A stretch of DNA of 64,000 nucleotides, from assembly GCF_036346615.1 (NCBI RefSeq), contig NZ_CP107836.1, positions 4,216,001-4,280,000 of the forward strand. Reading direction: 5' to 3'. The translations under genes were made by a program, and so were the position numbers. This document shows, piece by piece, positions 8,450-17,239 of this stretch. This stretch comes from Streptomyces sp. NBC_00523 (GTDB taxonomy: Bacteria > Actinomycetota > Actinomycetes > Streptomycetales > Streptomycetaceae). The notes under the pieces are model-generated. The model saw only the letters and a list, made by a program, of their open reading frames with translations, was not told the DNA's origin and made no database searches. Positions within the stretch are counted from its first letter, which is position 1. Each line of letters begins with the position of its first letter.

Positions 8450-11400
8450 GTGGAGTTGAGGGGCTGGTTCCGGCGTGGGCCCGCGAGCGGGCCGGAGTCC
8501 GGGGAGGCATCGGCCGCTCCGGACCCGGGAGCGGCCGAGACCTCCCCGCGTCCCGGTGGTCCCGGTGCTGACTGGGACGGCGGGTGGCGCCGGGTCGCGC
8601 CGCCGACGGTGACCGTCGCCCGGTCCTCGATCGGCGTCAGCGACGGCCTCCGCTTCCGCTCCCGCCTCGCGTCCTGGCAGAACGTGGCCTACAGCGACGG
8701 CGGCCTGGGCCACGCGGTGCTCCCGTCCGCCCCGGTGGGGCTCGTGCACGGCGTGGCCCGGACCCCGGGCACCCCGCGTACCGCGCCCTCGGGGGCGCCG
8801 TTGGTGCTGCGCGCGGCTGCGCCTTCGGCGCCCGAGGGCGCCGATACGGGTACGGACCCGGGGCCCACGCCCCCCGGCCCCGGTACGCAGGCCCCGCCGG
8901 CGCCCCGGCGTGTCGTCCGGGCCGTCTCCGGCTCGGCGTCCCGCGCCTCCGGCCCCGCCGTGCCGCCGGTGGAGAACCCCGCCCCGGTACGCGCCCGGCG
9001 CACCGCGCCCCCGCTGATCGTCGCGCGCCGCCCGGCGAAGGACACCCCGCGCACGGTGTCGGCCGTCCCGTCGTCCGGGGTGCCCGCGCCGGTGGTCCAG
9101 CGCCGGACGGACGCACCGGGGGCCCCGGCCGGACCTGGGGTACGGCCTGCTCCGGGCGGGCCCTCGCCCGAACTGCCCTCCATGGACGCCCCCTCGGCCC
9201 CGCCCGCCGCTGCGGACTCGCAGCCTTCCGGGCCCGACCTGCCGGTGGTCCAGCGCCGGGCGGACGCGTCCGCCGCCGACCCGGGCGGGCCTGTGGCACG
9301 TCCTGCGCCGGGCGCGCCCTCGGGCGACCGGCCCGCCGTGGACGCCCCCTCGGCCCCGCCCGCCGCCGGGCCGGAGCGCCGGGCGGACGCGTCCGCCGTA
9401 CGCCCGACCCTGGACGGGCAGCCGCCGGTGGCGCTGGACCACGGGCCTGCCGTGCCCGTGGTCCAGCGCCAGGCGGACCGTTCCGGCGCCTCGGAGCAGC
9501 CCATGCCGGGCGGGCCTGAGCTGCCGGTGGTGCAACGGCAGGCGGACACGTCCGCCGGTCCGTCCGTGCGTCCGACGCCGGACGGGCAGCCGCCGGTGGC
9601 GGTGCCGGGTGGTCCTCCCGTGCCGGTGGTCCGGCGTGAGGCGGACGCCTCCGGAGTTCCGGCCGGGCCCGAACTGCCGGTGGTGCAGCGTCAGGCGGAC
9701 GCACCCGCGTCTGCCGGTCCGGCGGCCGGTCCCGTTGTACGTCCGACTCTGGATGGGGAGCCGCCGGTGGCGGGCCCGGGTGGTCCTGCCGCGCCGGTGG
9801 TGCAGCGGCAGGTGGACGCGTCCGCGTCCCACGGTTCGACGGCCGGTCCTGTCGTACGTCCGACTCTGGATGGGCGGTCGCCCGTAGCGGCCCCGGGGAG
9901 CCCCGGCCTGCCGGAGGTCCGGCGTGAGGCGGACGCCTCCGGAGTTCCGGCCGGGCCCGAACTGCCGGTGGTGCAGCGGCAGGCGGACGCACCCGCGTCT
10001 GGCGGTCCGGCGGCCGACCCCGTCGTGCGTCCGACGCTGGACGGGCAGCCGCCGGTGGCGGCCCCGGGCGGTCCCGCGCAGGCGGTGGTCCAGCGTCAGG
10101 AGGGCGCCTCCGGAGTTCCGGCCGGGCCCGAACTGCCGGTGGTGCAGCGTCAGGCGGACGCACCCGCGTCTGGCGGTCCGGCGGCCGACCCCGTCGTGCG
10201 TCCGACGCTGGACGCGCAGCCGCCCGTGGTGGCCCCGGGCGGCCCCGGCCTGCCCGTGGTCCAGCGCCAGGCGGACGCTTCGAGCGCCCCCCTCCTCCCG
10301 GTGGTGCAGCGGCACATGGACGCGCCCGCCGGTCCGGCGGACGGTCCCGTGCGGCCTCCCGTGGCGGCCCCGGCCGCCCCCGTCCGGCGCCAGGCGGATG
10401 CCTCCGCCGCCCCGGTCCGCCCCACCCTGGGCAAGCCCCTGCGCGAACTCCCCGCAGGAGCGGCCCCCTTCGCCCCGTCCGCCCGCGAGGCGGGCCCCGC
10501 GCACCCGGCCCCGCGCACCCCGCCCAGCGCCCCCGGCTCCCACGCCCGCTCCCGGGGCGGACTCGGCGCGCCCCTGTCCGCCCTCCCGCCGACCGCGGGC
10601 ACCGCGAGGGATGCCGCGCGCCCGGCGCAGCCCGGTCTCGCCGCGCCCTCCGCGATGCCCCTGCGCACCGCCCCCGCCGCGCCACCCGTTGTCCAACGCA
10701 CCCCGGAGGGGCAACGCACCCCGGAGACGCCCACCGCGCCGCCCGTCATCCAACGCACCCCGGAAGGCCCCGTCCGCGTCCGGCCCGCCCCGCGCCCCGC
10801 CCCCGTCCAGCGCTCCCGCGCGCTCCTCGCCGCGCGGACCCTCGTCGTGAGCACCGGGGCCGCCGAAGGGTTCACCGCGCGCGAAGCCGCCGCGTCCCGG
10901 CCCGTCGTACCGGCCACCTGGCGGCGCGACACCCCGCGCGCGGAGACCGCTCCCGGCGCCCCGGCCGCCTCCGTCGTCCAGCGGGTCGCCGCCGACCCCG
11001 TCGCCGCGCCCCGCCCGCACGCGCCGCTCCCGGCCCGGTCCGCCGCGCCGCAGGAGCCCCCCGTACCGGCCGGGCTCGAACCGCGGCCCGCGCCCCGGGG
11101 CCCCGTCGTCCGCCCGCACCCGTCCGGCGGCCCCGCTACCCCCGTACAGCGCCTCGCGATGCCGGTCGCGGCGGAGCCCGGTGCGCCCGCCGCGGGGCCC
11201 GAGCCGGAGGGGGGCGCGCCCTCCGTACCGCAGCCCCGCGCCGTACGGCCGAAGGCCCCGCAGGCCGACGCGCAGGCGGTTCAGCGGGCCGTCGCCCACC
11301 ACGGCCTCGCAGGCGTGCCGGTCACCGTCGTCCAGCGGCAGCCCGCCCAGGCCCCCGCGCCCGAGCGGCCCGCCGAGCCCGCCCCGGACGTGGACGTCGA

Positions 11401-11503
11401 AGACCTCGCCCGACGCCTCATCGACCCCGTCGCCCGGCTCCTCCGGGCGGACCTGCGGCGGGGCCGCGAACGTTCCGGACGCCCGTACGACGGCCGGCGC
11501 TGA
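8450..11503 (+). CDS. large proline-rich VVQRQAD-repeat eCIS protein
   Basis: This 1017-residue protein has three parts. Residues 1-105 hold a conserved-looking head (WRRVAPPTVTVARSSIGV, LASWQNVAYSDGGLGH). Residues about 200-970 are Pro/Ala/Gly-rich and low-complexity, with about 17 VQR motifs, mostly in the form LPVVQRQADA, spaced irregularly. The C-terminal 37 residues are a charged helix (VEDLARRLIDPVARLLRADL). No enzyme motif, signal or membrane segment is present. It occupies the tape-measure position in the tail-like gene order, yet it is disordered rather than coiled. It could set tube length, or act as a cargo or baseplate scaffold. GTG 8450 follows GGTGAGGG. The repeats include a 110-base near-identical duplication, so their number probably varies between strains. 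Confidence 0.8.
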   Translation: MELRGWFRRGPASGPESGEASAAPDPGAAETSPRPGGPGADWDGGWRRVAPPTVTVARSSIGVSDGLRFRSRLASWQNVAYSDGGLGHAVLPSAPVGLVHGVARTPGTPRTAPSGAPLVLRAAAPSAPEGADTGTDPGPTPPGPGTQAPPAPRRVVRAVSGSASRASGPAVPPVENPAPVRARRTAPPLIVARRPAKDTPRTVSAVPSSGVPAPVVQRRTDAPGAPAGPGVRPAPGGPSPELPSMDAPSAPPAAADSQPSGPDLPVVQRRADASAADPGGPVARPAPGAPSGDRPAVDAPSAPPAAGPERRADASAVRPTLDGQPPVALDHGPAVPVVQRQADRSGASEQPMPGGPELPVVQRQADTSAGPSVRPTPDGQPPVAVPGGPPVPVVRREADASGVPAGPELPVVQRQADAPASAGPAAGPVVRPTLDGEPPVAGPGGPAAPVVQRQVDASASHGSTAGPVVRPTLDGRSPVAAPGSPGLPEVRREADASGVPAGPELPVVQRQADAPASGGPAADPVVRPTLDGQPPVAAPGGPAQAVVQRQEGASGVPAGPELPVVQRQADAPASGGPAADPVVRPTLDAQPPVVAPGGPGLPVVQRQADASSAPLLPVVQRHMDAPAGPADGPVRPPVAAPAAPVRRQADASAAPVRPTLGKPLRELPAGAAPFAPSAREAGPAHPAPRTPPSAPGSHARSRGGLGAPLSALPPTAGTARDAARPAQPGLAAPSAMPLRTAPAAPPVVQRTPEGQRTPETPTAPPVIQRTPEGPVRVRPAPRPAPVQRSRALLAARTLVVSTGAAEGFTAREAAASRPVVPATWRRDTPRAETAPGAPAASVVQRVAADPVAAPRPHAPLPARSAAPQEPPVPAGLEPRPAPRGPVVRPHPSGGPATPVQRLAMPVAAEPGAPAAGPEPEGGAPSVPQPRAVRPKAPQADAQAVQRAVAHHGLAGVPVTVVQRQPAQAPAPERPAEPAPDVDVEDLARRLIDPVARLLRADLRRGRERSGRPYDGRR
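9646..10214 (+). repeat. coding direct repeats inside the VVQRQAD gene
   Basis: A unit of about 110 bases at 9934-10043 recurs at 10105-10214, offset by 171 bases (57 codons), with one mismatch seen by eye. A less perfect copy begins at 9646, 288 bases (96 codons) before. All offsets keep frame. The DNA identity is higher than protein constraint would need, which suggests recent duplication or gene conversion within the gene. Confidence 0.8.
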
Positions 11504-11518
11504 GAGAGAAAGCAGCAG

Positions 11519-11944
11519 ATGACGGACAACATCTTCGCGACGAGCGTGTTCTTCAAGCTCACCATCGGCGGCAGCGACCTCGGCGCGTTCCACACCTGCT
11601 CGGGGCTCGGCGCCGAGGTGGAGATCGAGCAGTACGCCGAGGGCGGCAACAACGGGTACACCTGGCAGCTGCCGGGACGGATCACGTGGACCAACATCAC
11701 GCTGACCCGCCCCGTCACCGCCGACACCCTCAAGATCGCCCGCTGGCTGAACGAGACGACGCAACGCGTCGAACGCAAGGACGGCGAGATCGTCGCCCTG
11801 CGCCCCGACCTCAGCCGGATCGTCAGCTGGCAGGTGCAGGGGATCGTCCCGGTCCGCTGGCAGGGGCCGTCCTTCGACCCGGCCAGCTCACAGGCGGCCG
11901 TCGAGACGCTGGAGATCGCGCACGAAGGGCTGGTGCCCTCCTGA
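11519..11944 (+). CDS. second tube-family protein of the injection system
   Basis: The 141-residue protein is another T4 gp19-like tube family member: FFKLTIGGSDLGAFHTCSGLGAEVEIEQY near the start, GGNNGYTWQLPGRITWTNITLTRP in the middle, and AVETLEIAHEGLV at the end. It differs clearly from the 7359 tube. In known eCIS clusters several tube paralogues exist, and one caps the baseplate hub; its place directly before the LysM hub gene supports that role. It follows the repeat protein by 15 bases with GAGAGAAAG as a weak ribosome site, and lies 37 bases before the hub gene. Confidence 0.88.
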   Translation: MTDNIFATSVFFKLTIGGSDLGAFHTCSGLGAEVEIEQYAEGGNNGYTWQLPGRITWTNITLTRPVTADTLKIARWLNETTQRVERKDGEIVALRPDLSRIVSWQVQGIVPVRWQGPSFDPASSQAAVETLEIAHEGLVPS

Positions 11945-11981
11945 TGCGCCGCCACCACCACGCACCGGAAGGAGGGAAACC

Positions 11982-12719
11982 GTGCCAGCCGCAGCCCGCA
12001 CGAGCCGTGCCCGCGCACAGCTGACCATCATGGAGCCGCCGTCCGACGTCGGCGCGAAGCCGGGCGGGACCCTCGCCCGGCTGACGCTCCAGTTCAACCC
12101 GGCGACGCTCTCGCTGCGCAAGTCCACCGAGTGGCGCCGCACGCCGTCCCGCACGGCGGGCGAGTCCGCGCTGCCCGAATTCGTGGGCAGCGGGCCGCGC
12201 TCCCTGTCCCTCGACGTGTTTCTCGACGCCACCGCCACGCACGACAACTCCGTGGAGAAGGCGGTCGAGCAGCTGATGACGGCCTGCGTGCCGACGCCCA
12301 GCAGCCTGGGCCGGAAGAAGCCGTCGAGCCCGTGGGTGCGCTTCGACTGGGGGACCTCGCGGACGACATCGTTCGACGGCGTACTGTCCAGCCTCTCCGT
12401 CTCGTACACGCTCTTCGACGTGGACGGGAAGCCGCTGCGCGCCACCTGCTCGCTGTCCATCGAGGAGGCGAGCGTCGACCCGGCCGGGCAGAACCCCACG
12501 TCCGGCTCGCGGGAGGCCCGGCGTACGCACACGGTCGTCGCCGGGGACAGCCTGCCGCTGCTCGCCTGGCGGGAGTACGGCGATGCCACGGCCTGGCGCA
12601 CGATCGCGGAGGCGAACGGCATCGACGACCCCATGCACCTGCCCCCGGGCAGCGAACTCCTGGTGCCCGCGCTGGAGGACGGCGCGGCCGAGGACGGCGT
12701 ACCGGAGGCAGCCCGATGA
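11982..12719 (+). CDS. cis7: baseplate tube-hub protein with LysM domain (Cis7-like)
   Basis: The 245-residue protein joins an N-terminal contractile-injection-system tube/hub domain (about 10-165; LTLQFNPATLSLRKSTEW, SLSLDVFLDATAT) to a C-terminal LysM-like module (about 180-232; THTVVAGDSLPLLAWREYG, IAEANGIDDPMHLPPGSELLVP). In phage gp53 and Afp7 the LysM part binds within the baseplate rather than to peptidoglycan. It would connect the tube to the spike. The GTG start at 11982 has an excellent GGAGG eight bases upstream. Its stop overlaps the start of the spike gene by four bases, so the two are translated together. Confidence 0.9.
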   Translation: MPAAARTSRARAQLTIMEPPSDVGAKPGGTLARLTLQFNPATLSLRKSTEWRRTPSRTAGESALPEFVGSGPRSLSLDVFLDATATHDNSVEKAVEQLMTACVPTPSSLGRKKPSSPWVRFDWGTSRTTSFDGVLSSLSVSYTLFDVDGKPLRATCSLSIEEASVDPAGQNPTSGSREARRTHTVVAGDSLPLLAWREYGDATAWRTIAEANGIDDPMHLPPGSELLVPALEDGAAEDGVPEAAR

Positions 12720-14485
12720 CCGGCCCCGCCCGCTCCTTCGCCGCCGATCCCATCGTGGAGGCGCCCGCCGAGCTGCCCCAGGCGTGGGCGGCCCAGCTGG
12801 TGAGCTGCGCGGTGGACGAGAACATCGGGCTGCCCGACAGCGCCGTCCTGACCTACCGCGACCCGTACCACACGCTGCTCACCGCCACCGGGATCACGAT
12901 CGGCACCGAGCTGAAGATCTCCGTGGTCACCGTCCATGAGCGGGCGCGCGAGCGGCTGTTCACGGGCGAGGTGACCGCGCTGGAGCTGGACAGCGACACC
13001 ACCGGATCGTTCACCGTGGTCCGCGCGTTCTCCAAGGCGCACCGGCTGCGGCGCGGCCGCAAGGTCGTCGCGTACCGGAACATGAAGGCCGCCGACATCG
13101 TCCGCAAGGTCGCCGCCGACGCCGGGCTGCGGTGCGGGAAGGTCGAGGCGGCCCCGGTGATGTACAAGCAGCTGACCCAGCCGAACATCTCGGACTGGGA
13201 CTTCCTCCAGTACCTCGCGGGGGAGTGCGGGGCGCATGTCCGGGTGGACGAGAAGGGCGTGCTCCAGTTCGTGAAGCCGAAGCCCGCCTCCTCGGCGCCG
13301 TCCCCGTCCACCTCCGCGTCCAAGCACCCGATGGTCCTGGAGTACGGCCGCAACCTGCTGGCGCTGCGGGCCGTGCTGTCCGCCTCGGACGGGGCGGACA
13401 GCGTGGAGGTGCGCGGCTGGGACGTGCAGAACAAGGTCCGGGTCCTGGCCCGCGAGCAGTCGATCCGTTCCGAGACGGTGAGCCCGGGCGCCAACCCGTC
13501 CACGCCCGCCGCCCTGTTCGGCAAGAACGCCCGGATGACCGTCGCCGACACCCCGTACCGGACCCAGGCCGAGGCCCGCGCGGTCGCCGGTGCCGTCGCC
13601 GGACGCGTCTCCTCCGGCTTCGGCGAGATCGAGGCGGTCGCGGAGGGCAACCCGAAGCTCCGCGCGGGCGAACCGGTCGCCCTCGGCAACGTCGGCCCCG
13701 ACTTCGCCGGGCGCTACACCGCGACCGCCGCCCACCACACCCTGGACCCGCAGAGCGGCTACCGTACGACCGTCCTGGTCAGCACCGACCCGGACCGCTC
13801 GCTGACCGGCCTCACCGGCGGGCCGGGCGCGCCCGTGCCCGGGGCCCGGATGCCGGGCCTGGCGATCGGCATCGTCACCGACATCCGCGAGGGCCGGGGC
13901 AAGGAAAGCGGCTCGGTGAAGCTCAAGTTCCCCTGGCTGGACGACCTTTACGTCACGGACTGGGTCCGTACCGTGCAGTGGGGCGGCCAGGGCGGCGGCG
14001 GGGTCTTCAGCCCCGAGGTCAACGACGAGGTGCTGGTCGGCTTCGAACAGGGCCTGATCGACAGCCCGTACGTGCTCGGCGGGCTCTACAACGGTCGCGA
14101 CAAACCGTCCCCGCACGACGTCCCCCTCGTGGACCCGACCAGCGGCAAGCTCAACCGCCGCTCGCTGGTGTCCCGTTCGGGCAACCGCGTCGAACTGCTC
14201 GACACCCCGCGCGGCACGTCCGGCGTCCGGCTGGCCACCGGCGACGAGCAGCTGGAGGTCGTGCTGGACGAGCGGCGCGGCGAGATCGCGCTCAAGGTGT
14301 ACGCGCGCGGCACCCGCCGGGTCCTCAGCTCCCTGTCGCTCGGCCGCACCGGGATCACGCTCGACGCGGGCACCGGGAACGTCGAGGTGAAGGGCGCGTC
14401 GGTGACCATCAACGGCAAGACCGGCGTGACCATCGACGGCGGCCTGCTCGCCGTCCTGAAGGCCGCACTCGTCCGCATCAACTGA
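12716..14485 (+). CDS. cis8: VgrG/gp5-gp27-like spike protein (Cis8-like)
   Basis: The 589-residue protein has the hub fold of VgrG/gp27 in its first 370 residues (PDSAVLTYRDPYHTLL, QLTQPNISDWDFLQYLAGECGAHVRV). An OB-fold region follows around 385-470 (GIVTDIREGRGKESGSVKLKFPW), and a C-terminal beta-helix region has repeating strands (GNVEVKGASVTINGKTGVTIDGG). It would form the trimeric spike under the tube. There is no C-terminal effector extension. The start at 12716 is chosen from the ATGA overlap with the hub gene; a longer upstream reading has no ribosome site. The PAAR gene follows after 27 bases. Confidence 0.92.
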   Translation: MTGPARSFAADPIVEAPAELPQAWAAQLVSCAVDENIGLPDSAVLTYRDPYHTLLTATGITIGTELKISVVTVHERARERLFTGEVTALELDSDTTGSFTVVRAFSKAHRLRRGRKVVAYRNMKAADIVRKVAADAGLRCGKVEAAPVMYKQLTQPNISDWDFLQYLAGECGAHVRVDEKGVLQFVKPKPASSAPSPSTSASKHPMVLEYGRNLLALRAVLSASDGADSVEVRGWDVQNKVRVLAREQSIRSETVSPGANPSTPAALFGKNARMTVADTPYRTQAEARAVAGAVAGRVSSGFGEIEAVAEGNPKLRAGEPVALGNVGPDFAGRYTATAAHHTLDPQSGYRTTVLVSTDPDRSLTGLTGGPGAPVPGARMPGLAIGIVTDIREGRGKESGSVKLKFPWLDDLYVTDWVRTVQWGGQGGGGVFSPEVNDEVLVGFEQGLIDSPYVLGGLYNGRDKPSPHDVPLVDPTSGKLNRRSLVSRSGNRVELLDTPRGTSGVRLATGDEQLEVVLDERRGEIALKVYARGTRRVLSSLSLGRTGITLDAGTGNVEVKGASVTINGKTGVTIDGGLLAVLKAALVRIN

Positions 14486-14512
14486 CGCGTTCCACCGAGG
14501 AGATCACCAGCC

Positions 14513-14827
14513 ATGCCCCAGGCAGCCCGTACGGGCGACCCCACCGTCCACGGGGGCGTCATCGGCACCCCGCCCCCGGGAGCGGCCGCCGTCGCCACCG
14601 TGTGGATCGGCGGCAAGCCCGCCGCCGTCACCGGAAGCCTCCACGTGTGCGTCGTGCCCCCGCACGCCCTGCTGGGCCCGGGGAACGTCATCATGCCGAA
14701 CCCGGCGGCCGTCGGCGGCGCGGTCCTGATCGGCGGGCTGCCCGCCGCCCGCATGGGCGACACCACGACCTGCGGCGCGAAGATCCTCATGGGCGCGCCC
14801 AACGTCCTGATCGGGGGCCCGATATGA
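14513..14827 (+). CDS. cis10: PAAR-repeat spike-tip protein (Cis10-like)
   Basis: The 104-residue protein is a bare PAAR domain: PQAARTGDPTVHGG at the N-terminus, then GPGNVIMPNPAAVGGAVLIGGLPAARMGDTTTCG and a second half repeat ending in VLIGG. Such proteins cap the VgrG-like trimer with a metal-bound sharp point; His and Cys residues suitable for metal binding are present (His18, His44, Cys46, Cys87 region). It has no effector extension, so any cargo must be carried in the tube lumen or bound elsewhere. The stop overlaps the next gene by four bases. Confidence 0.9.
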   Translation: MPQAARTGDPTVHGGVIGTPPPGAAAVATVWIGGKPAAVTGSLHVCVVPPHALLGPGNVIMPNPAAVGGAVLIGGLPAARMGDTTTCGAKILMGAPNVLIGGPI

Positions 14828-15231
14828 GCGAGCACGGGTTCATCGGGCGCGGCTGGGGCTTCCCGCTGCGCGTCGGCGCCACGGGCGGCATCGGCATGGT
14901 CGAGCGGGAGCAGGAGATCGAGGAGGCCATCGGCCTGATCCTCGGCACCGCACCCGGCGAACGCCCCATGCGGCCCGAATTCGGCTGCGGCATCCACGAG
15001 TACGTCTTCGCCCCCGGCGACGGCGCGACGGCGGGGCGGATCGCCCACGAGGTGCGGACGTCCCTGGAGCGCTGGGAGCCGCGCATCGAGGTCCGGGACG
15101 TGGTCGTCGCGTACGACACCGTCGAGGAAGGCACGCTCTACATCGACGTGCACTACACCGTCCGGTCCACCAACGACCTGCGCAACCTCGTCTTCCCCTT
15201 CTATACGATCCCCGAGGCGGGAGCCCGCTGA
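14824..15231 (+). CDS. cis9: gp25-like baseplate wedge protein (Cis9-like)
   Basis: The 135-residue protein is a GPW/gp25 family member: GRGWGFPLRVGATGG, EEAIGLILGTAPGERPMRPEFGCGI and a C-terminal strand (YTVRSTNDLRNLVFPFY). The EPR-like core (GERPMRPEFG) is the hallmark of this sheath-initiation and baseplate-wedge component. It joins the first sheath ring to the baseplate. It overlaps the PAAR gene by four bases and the next gene by one base (TGATG), so the baseplate proteins are made in step. Confidence 0.92.
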   Translation: MSEHGFIGRGWGFPLRVGATGGIGMVEREQEIEEAIGLILGTAPGERPMRPEFGCGIHEYVFAPGDGATAGRIAHEVRTSLERWEPRIEVRDVVVAYDTVEEGTLYIDVHYTVRSTNDLRNLVFPFYTIPEAGAR

Positions 15232-17186
15232 TGTCCCTGACCCCGCCCAATCTGGACGACCGCCGCTTCCAGCAGCTCGTGGACGAGGCCAAGCGGTACG
15301 TCCAGCAGCGCTCACCCGAGTGGACCGACCACAACGTGTCGGACCCCGGGGTCACGCTGATCGAGACGTTCGCGTACATGGTCGACCAGCTGCTCTACCG
15401 GCTGAACCGGGTGCCCGACCGCAACTACTTCGCCTTCCTGGACCTGCTCGGCGTGCAGCTCTTCCCGCCGACGGCCGCCCGCGCCGACGTCGACTTCTGG
15501 CTGTCCGCGCCGCAGCCGGACACGGTGCGCCTCCCGGCCGGTACGGAGGTGGCGACCGCGCGCGGCGAGACGGAGGAGGCGGTCGTCTTCTCGACCGACG
15601 AGGACCTGGCGATCGTGCCGAGCTCCCTGGTCCGCCTGGTCACGGTCCCGGCGTCCGGCGAGCAGACCGACCGCACGGCGCCACTCGCCGAGGGCCGGGA
15701 CATCCCCTGCTTCCAGGCCCGGCCCCAGCCCGGCGACGCCCTCCTGTTCGGGCTGCCCACCGCCGTGCCGCGCTGCATCGTCGCCGTCCGCCTGGACAGC
15801 CGGGTCGAGGGCGTCGGCGTCGACCCCCGGCAGCCGCCGCTGGTCTGGGAGGCGTGGGACGGGGCCCGCTGGGTGCCGTGCGCGACCGGCGTCGACTCCA
15901 CCGGCGGGCTCAACAAGCCCGGTGAGATCACGGTGTTCGTGCCCGCCGGGCACACCGCGTCCGTCACCGCGGGCATCCGCGCGGGCTGGCTGCGCTGCCG
16001 GGTCACCGAGGCCGCCCCCGGCCAGCCCTTCTACTCCGAGTCCCCGACGATCCGCGAGGCGGAGGTCTTCACCGTCGGCGGCACGGCCGGGGTCGAGCAC
16101 GCGGAGACCGTGTACGACGTGCCGCTCGGCACCTCCGAGGGGGTCGCGGGCCAGACGTTCGCGGCGCCCCGGACGCCCGTCCTGCTCGACGGGGAACCGC
16201 CGCTCGTGGAGGTGTCCTCGGCCGACGGCTGGCAGACCTGGACCCCGGTCGAGCACTTCGGCGCGTCCGGTCCGGGCGACCGGCACGTGCGGATCGACGC
16301 CGTCGGGGGCCGGTTCGCCTTCCCGCCCGAGGTGCGCGAGGAGGACGGCACGATACGGGCGTACGGGGCGGTGCCGGAGAAGGGCGCCCACATCCGCCTT
16401 CCCCGCTACCGCACGGGCGGCGGCGCCGCCGGGAACGTGGCGCGCGGCGCGATCCGCGTCCTGCGCAGCTCCGTCCCGTACGTCGCCGGGGTCGACAACC
16501 GGGAGGCGGCGCGCGGCGGCGTGGACGGCGAGACCGTCGAGAACGCGAAGCTGCGCGCGCCGCAGATCCTGCGCGTCCAGGAGCGGGCCGTCACCGCCGA
16601 GGACCACGAGGCCATCGCCCGCGAGGCCGCACCCTCGCTGCGCCGCGTCCGCTGCCTGCCCGCCGCGCCCGGCGAGGGCGGCGCGGTCCGCGTCCTGGTC
16701 GTGCCGGACGCGGTCCCCGACGAGGGCGGCCGGCTCCGCTTCGAGCAGCTGATCCCGCCGGACTCGGTGCTCGCCACGGTGGCCGGGCGCCTGGACGAAC
16801 GGCGTCTCGTCGGCACCCGCCTGGTGGTCGAACCCCCCGCGTACCAGGGCGTCACCGTCGTCGCGGGCCTGGTCGCGGACGAGGGCGAGACGGACCGCGT
16901 CCGGACGGCCGCGCTCGACGCGCTCTTCCGCCTCCTCGATCCGCTGCGGGGCGGCGCGGACGGCACGGGGTGGCCGTTCGGCAGGCCCGTGCAGTACGGG
17001 GAGGTGTTCGCCGCCCTCCAGAACGTGCCCGGCGTCCGCCTCGTCGAGGAGGTCCGCCTGTTCCCGGCCGATCCCCTGACCGGGAGGCGCGGCGGCGCGG
17101 TGGACCGCATCGACGTGGCGCCGAACGCGCTCGTCTTCTCCCACCAGCACCAGATCGCGGTGTCGGCTGCGGGGGAGCGCGCATGA
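15231..17186 (+). CDS. cis11: baseplate assembly protein (Cis11, gp6/J-like)
   Basis: The 651-residue protein starts LTPPNLDDRRFQQLVDEAKR, with WTDHNVSDPGVTLIETFAYMVDQLLYRLNRVP, the signature of putative baseplate assembly proteins of eCIS and related phages (J/gp6 family). The C-terminal part contains the J-like segment (APQILRVQERAVTAEDHEAIAREA and RVLVVP). It would form the wedge ring that triggers sheath contraction. Length is normal for the family. Its last codons overlap an 18-codon mini-frame (17183-17239) leading to the next baseplate gene. Confidence 0.92.
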   Translation: MSLTPPNLDDRRFQQLVDEAKRYVQQRSPEWTDHNVSDPGVTLIETFAYMVDQLLYRLNRVPDRNYFAFLDLLGVQLFPPTAARADVDFWLSAPQPDTVRLPAGTEVATARGETEEAVVFSTDEDLAIVPSSLVRLVTVPASGEQTDRTAPLAEGRDIPCFQARPQPGDALLFGLPTAVPRCIVAVRLDSRVEGVGVDPRQPPLVWEAWDGARWVPCATGVDSTGGLNKPGEITVFVPAGHTASVTAGIRAGWLRCRVTEAAPGQPFYSESPTIREAEVFTVGGTAGVEHAETVYDVPLGTSEGVAGQTFAAPRTPVLLDGEPPLVEVSSADGWQTWTPVEHFGASGPGDRHVRIDAVGGRFAFPPEVREEDGTIRAYGAVPEKGAHIRLPRYRTGGGAAGNVARGAIRVLRSSVPYVAGVDNREAARGGVDGETVENAKLRAPQILRVQERAVTAEDHEAIAREAAPSLRRVRCLPAAPGEGGAVRVLVVPDAVPDEGGRLRFEQLIPPDSVLATVAGRLDERRLVGTRLVVEPPAYQGVTVVAGLVADEGETDRVRTAALDALFRLLDPLRGGADGTGWPFGRPVQYGEVFAALQNVPGVRLVEEVRLFPADPLTGRRGGAVDRIDVAPNALVFSHQHQIAVSAAGERA

Positions 17187-17239
17187 CGAGGTCCGCCGCC
17201 ACCAGGTCCGCCGCCACCGCCACCGAGGAGCGCTCATGA
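17183..17239 (+). other. 18-codon coupling mini-frame with internal 15-bp duplication
   Basis: An ATG overlaps the cis11 stop (GCATGA), and the frame closes on a TGA that overlaps the cis12 start (TCATGA). A 15-base unit is tandemly repeated at 17189-17203 and 17204-17218, and the sequence GAGCGC-CATGACGAG before cis12 echoes the one at the cis11 end. The 18-residue Ser/Ala/Thr product is unlikely to matter. The frame may instead carry ribosomes from cis11 to cis12 across the insertion. Confidence 0.4.

Noticed and set aside
9646..10214. Direct repeats considered as a CRISPR array
   Set aside because: The units keep codon frame, vary in spacing and encode VVQRQAD; there are no uniform spacers and no cas genes.
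8417..11764. Long open frame of 1115 codons antisense to the repeat protein
   Set aside because: High GC keeps opposite frames open; its composition is Arg/Gly/His-rich and no start signal or family motif is seen.
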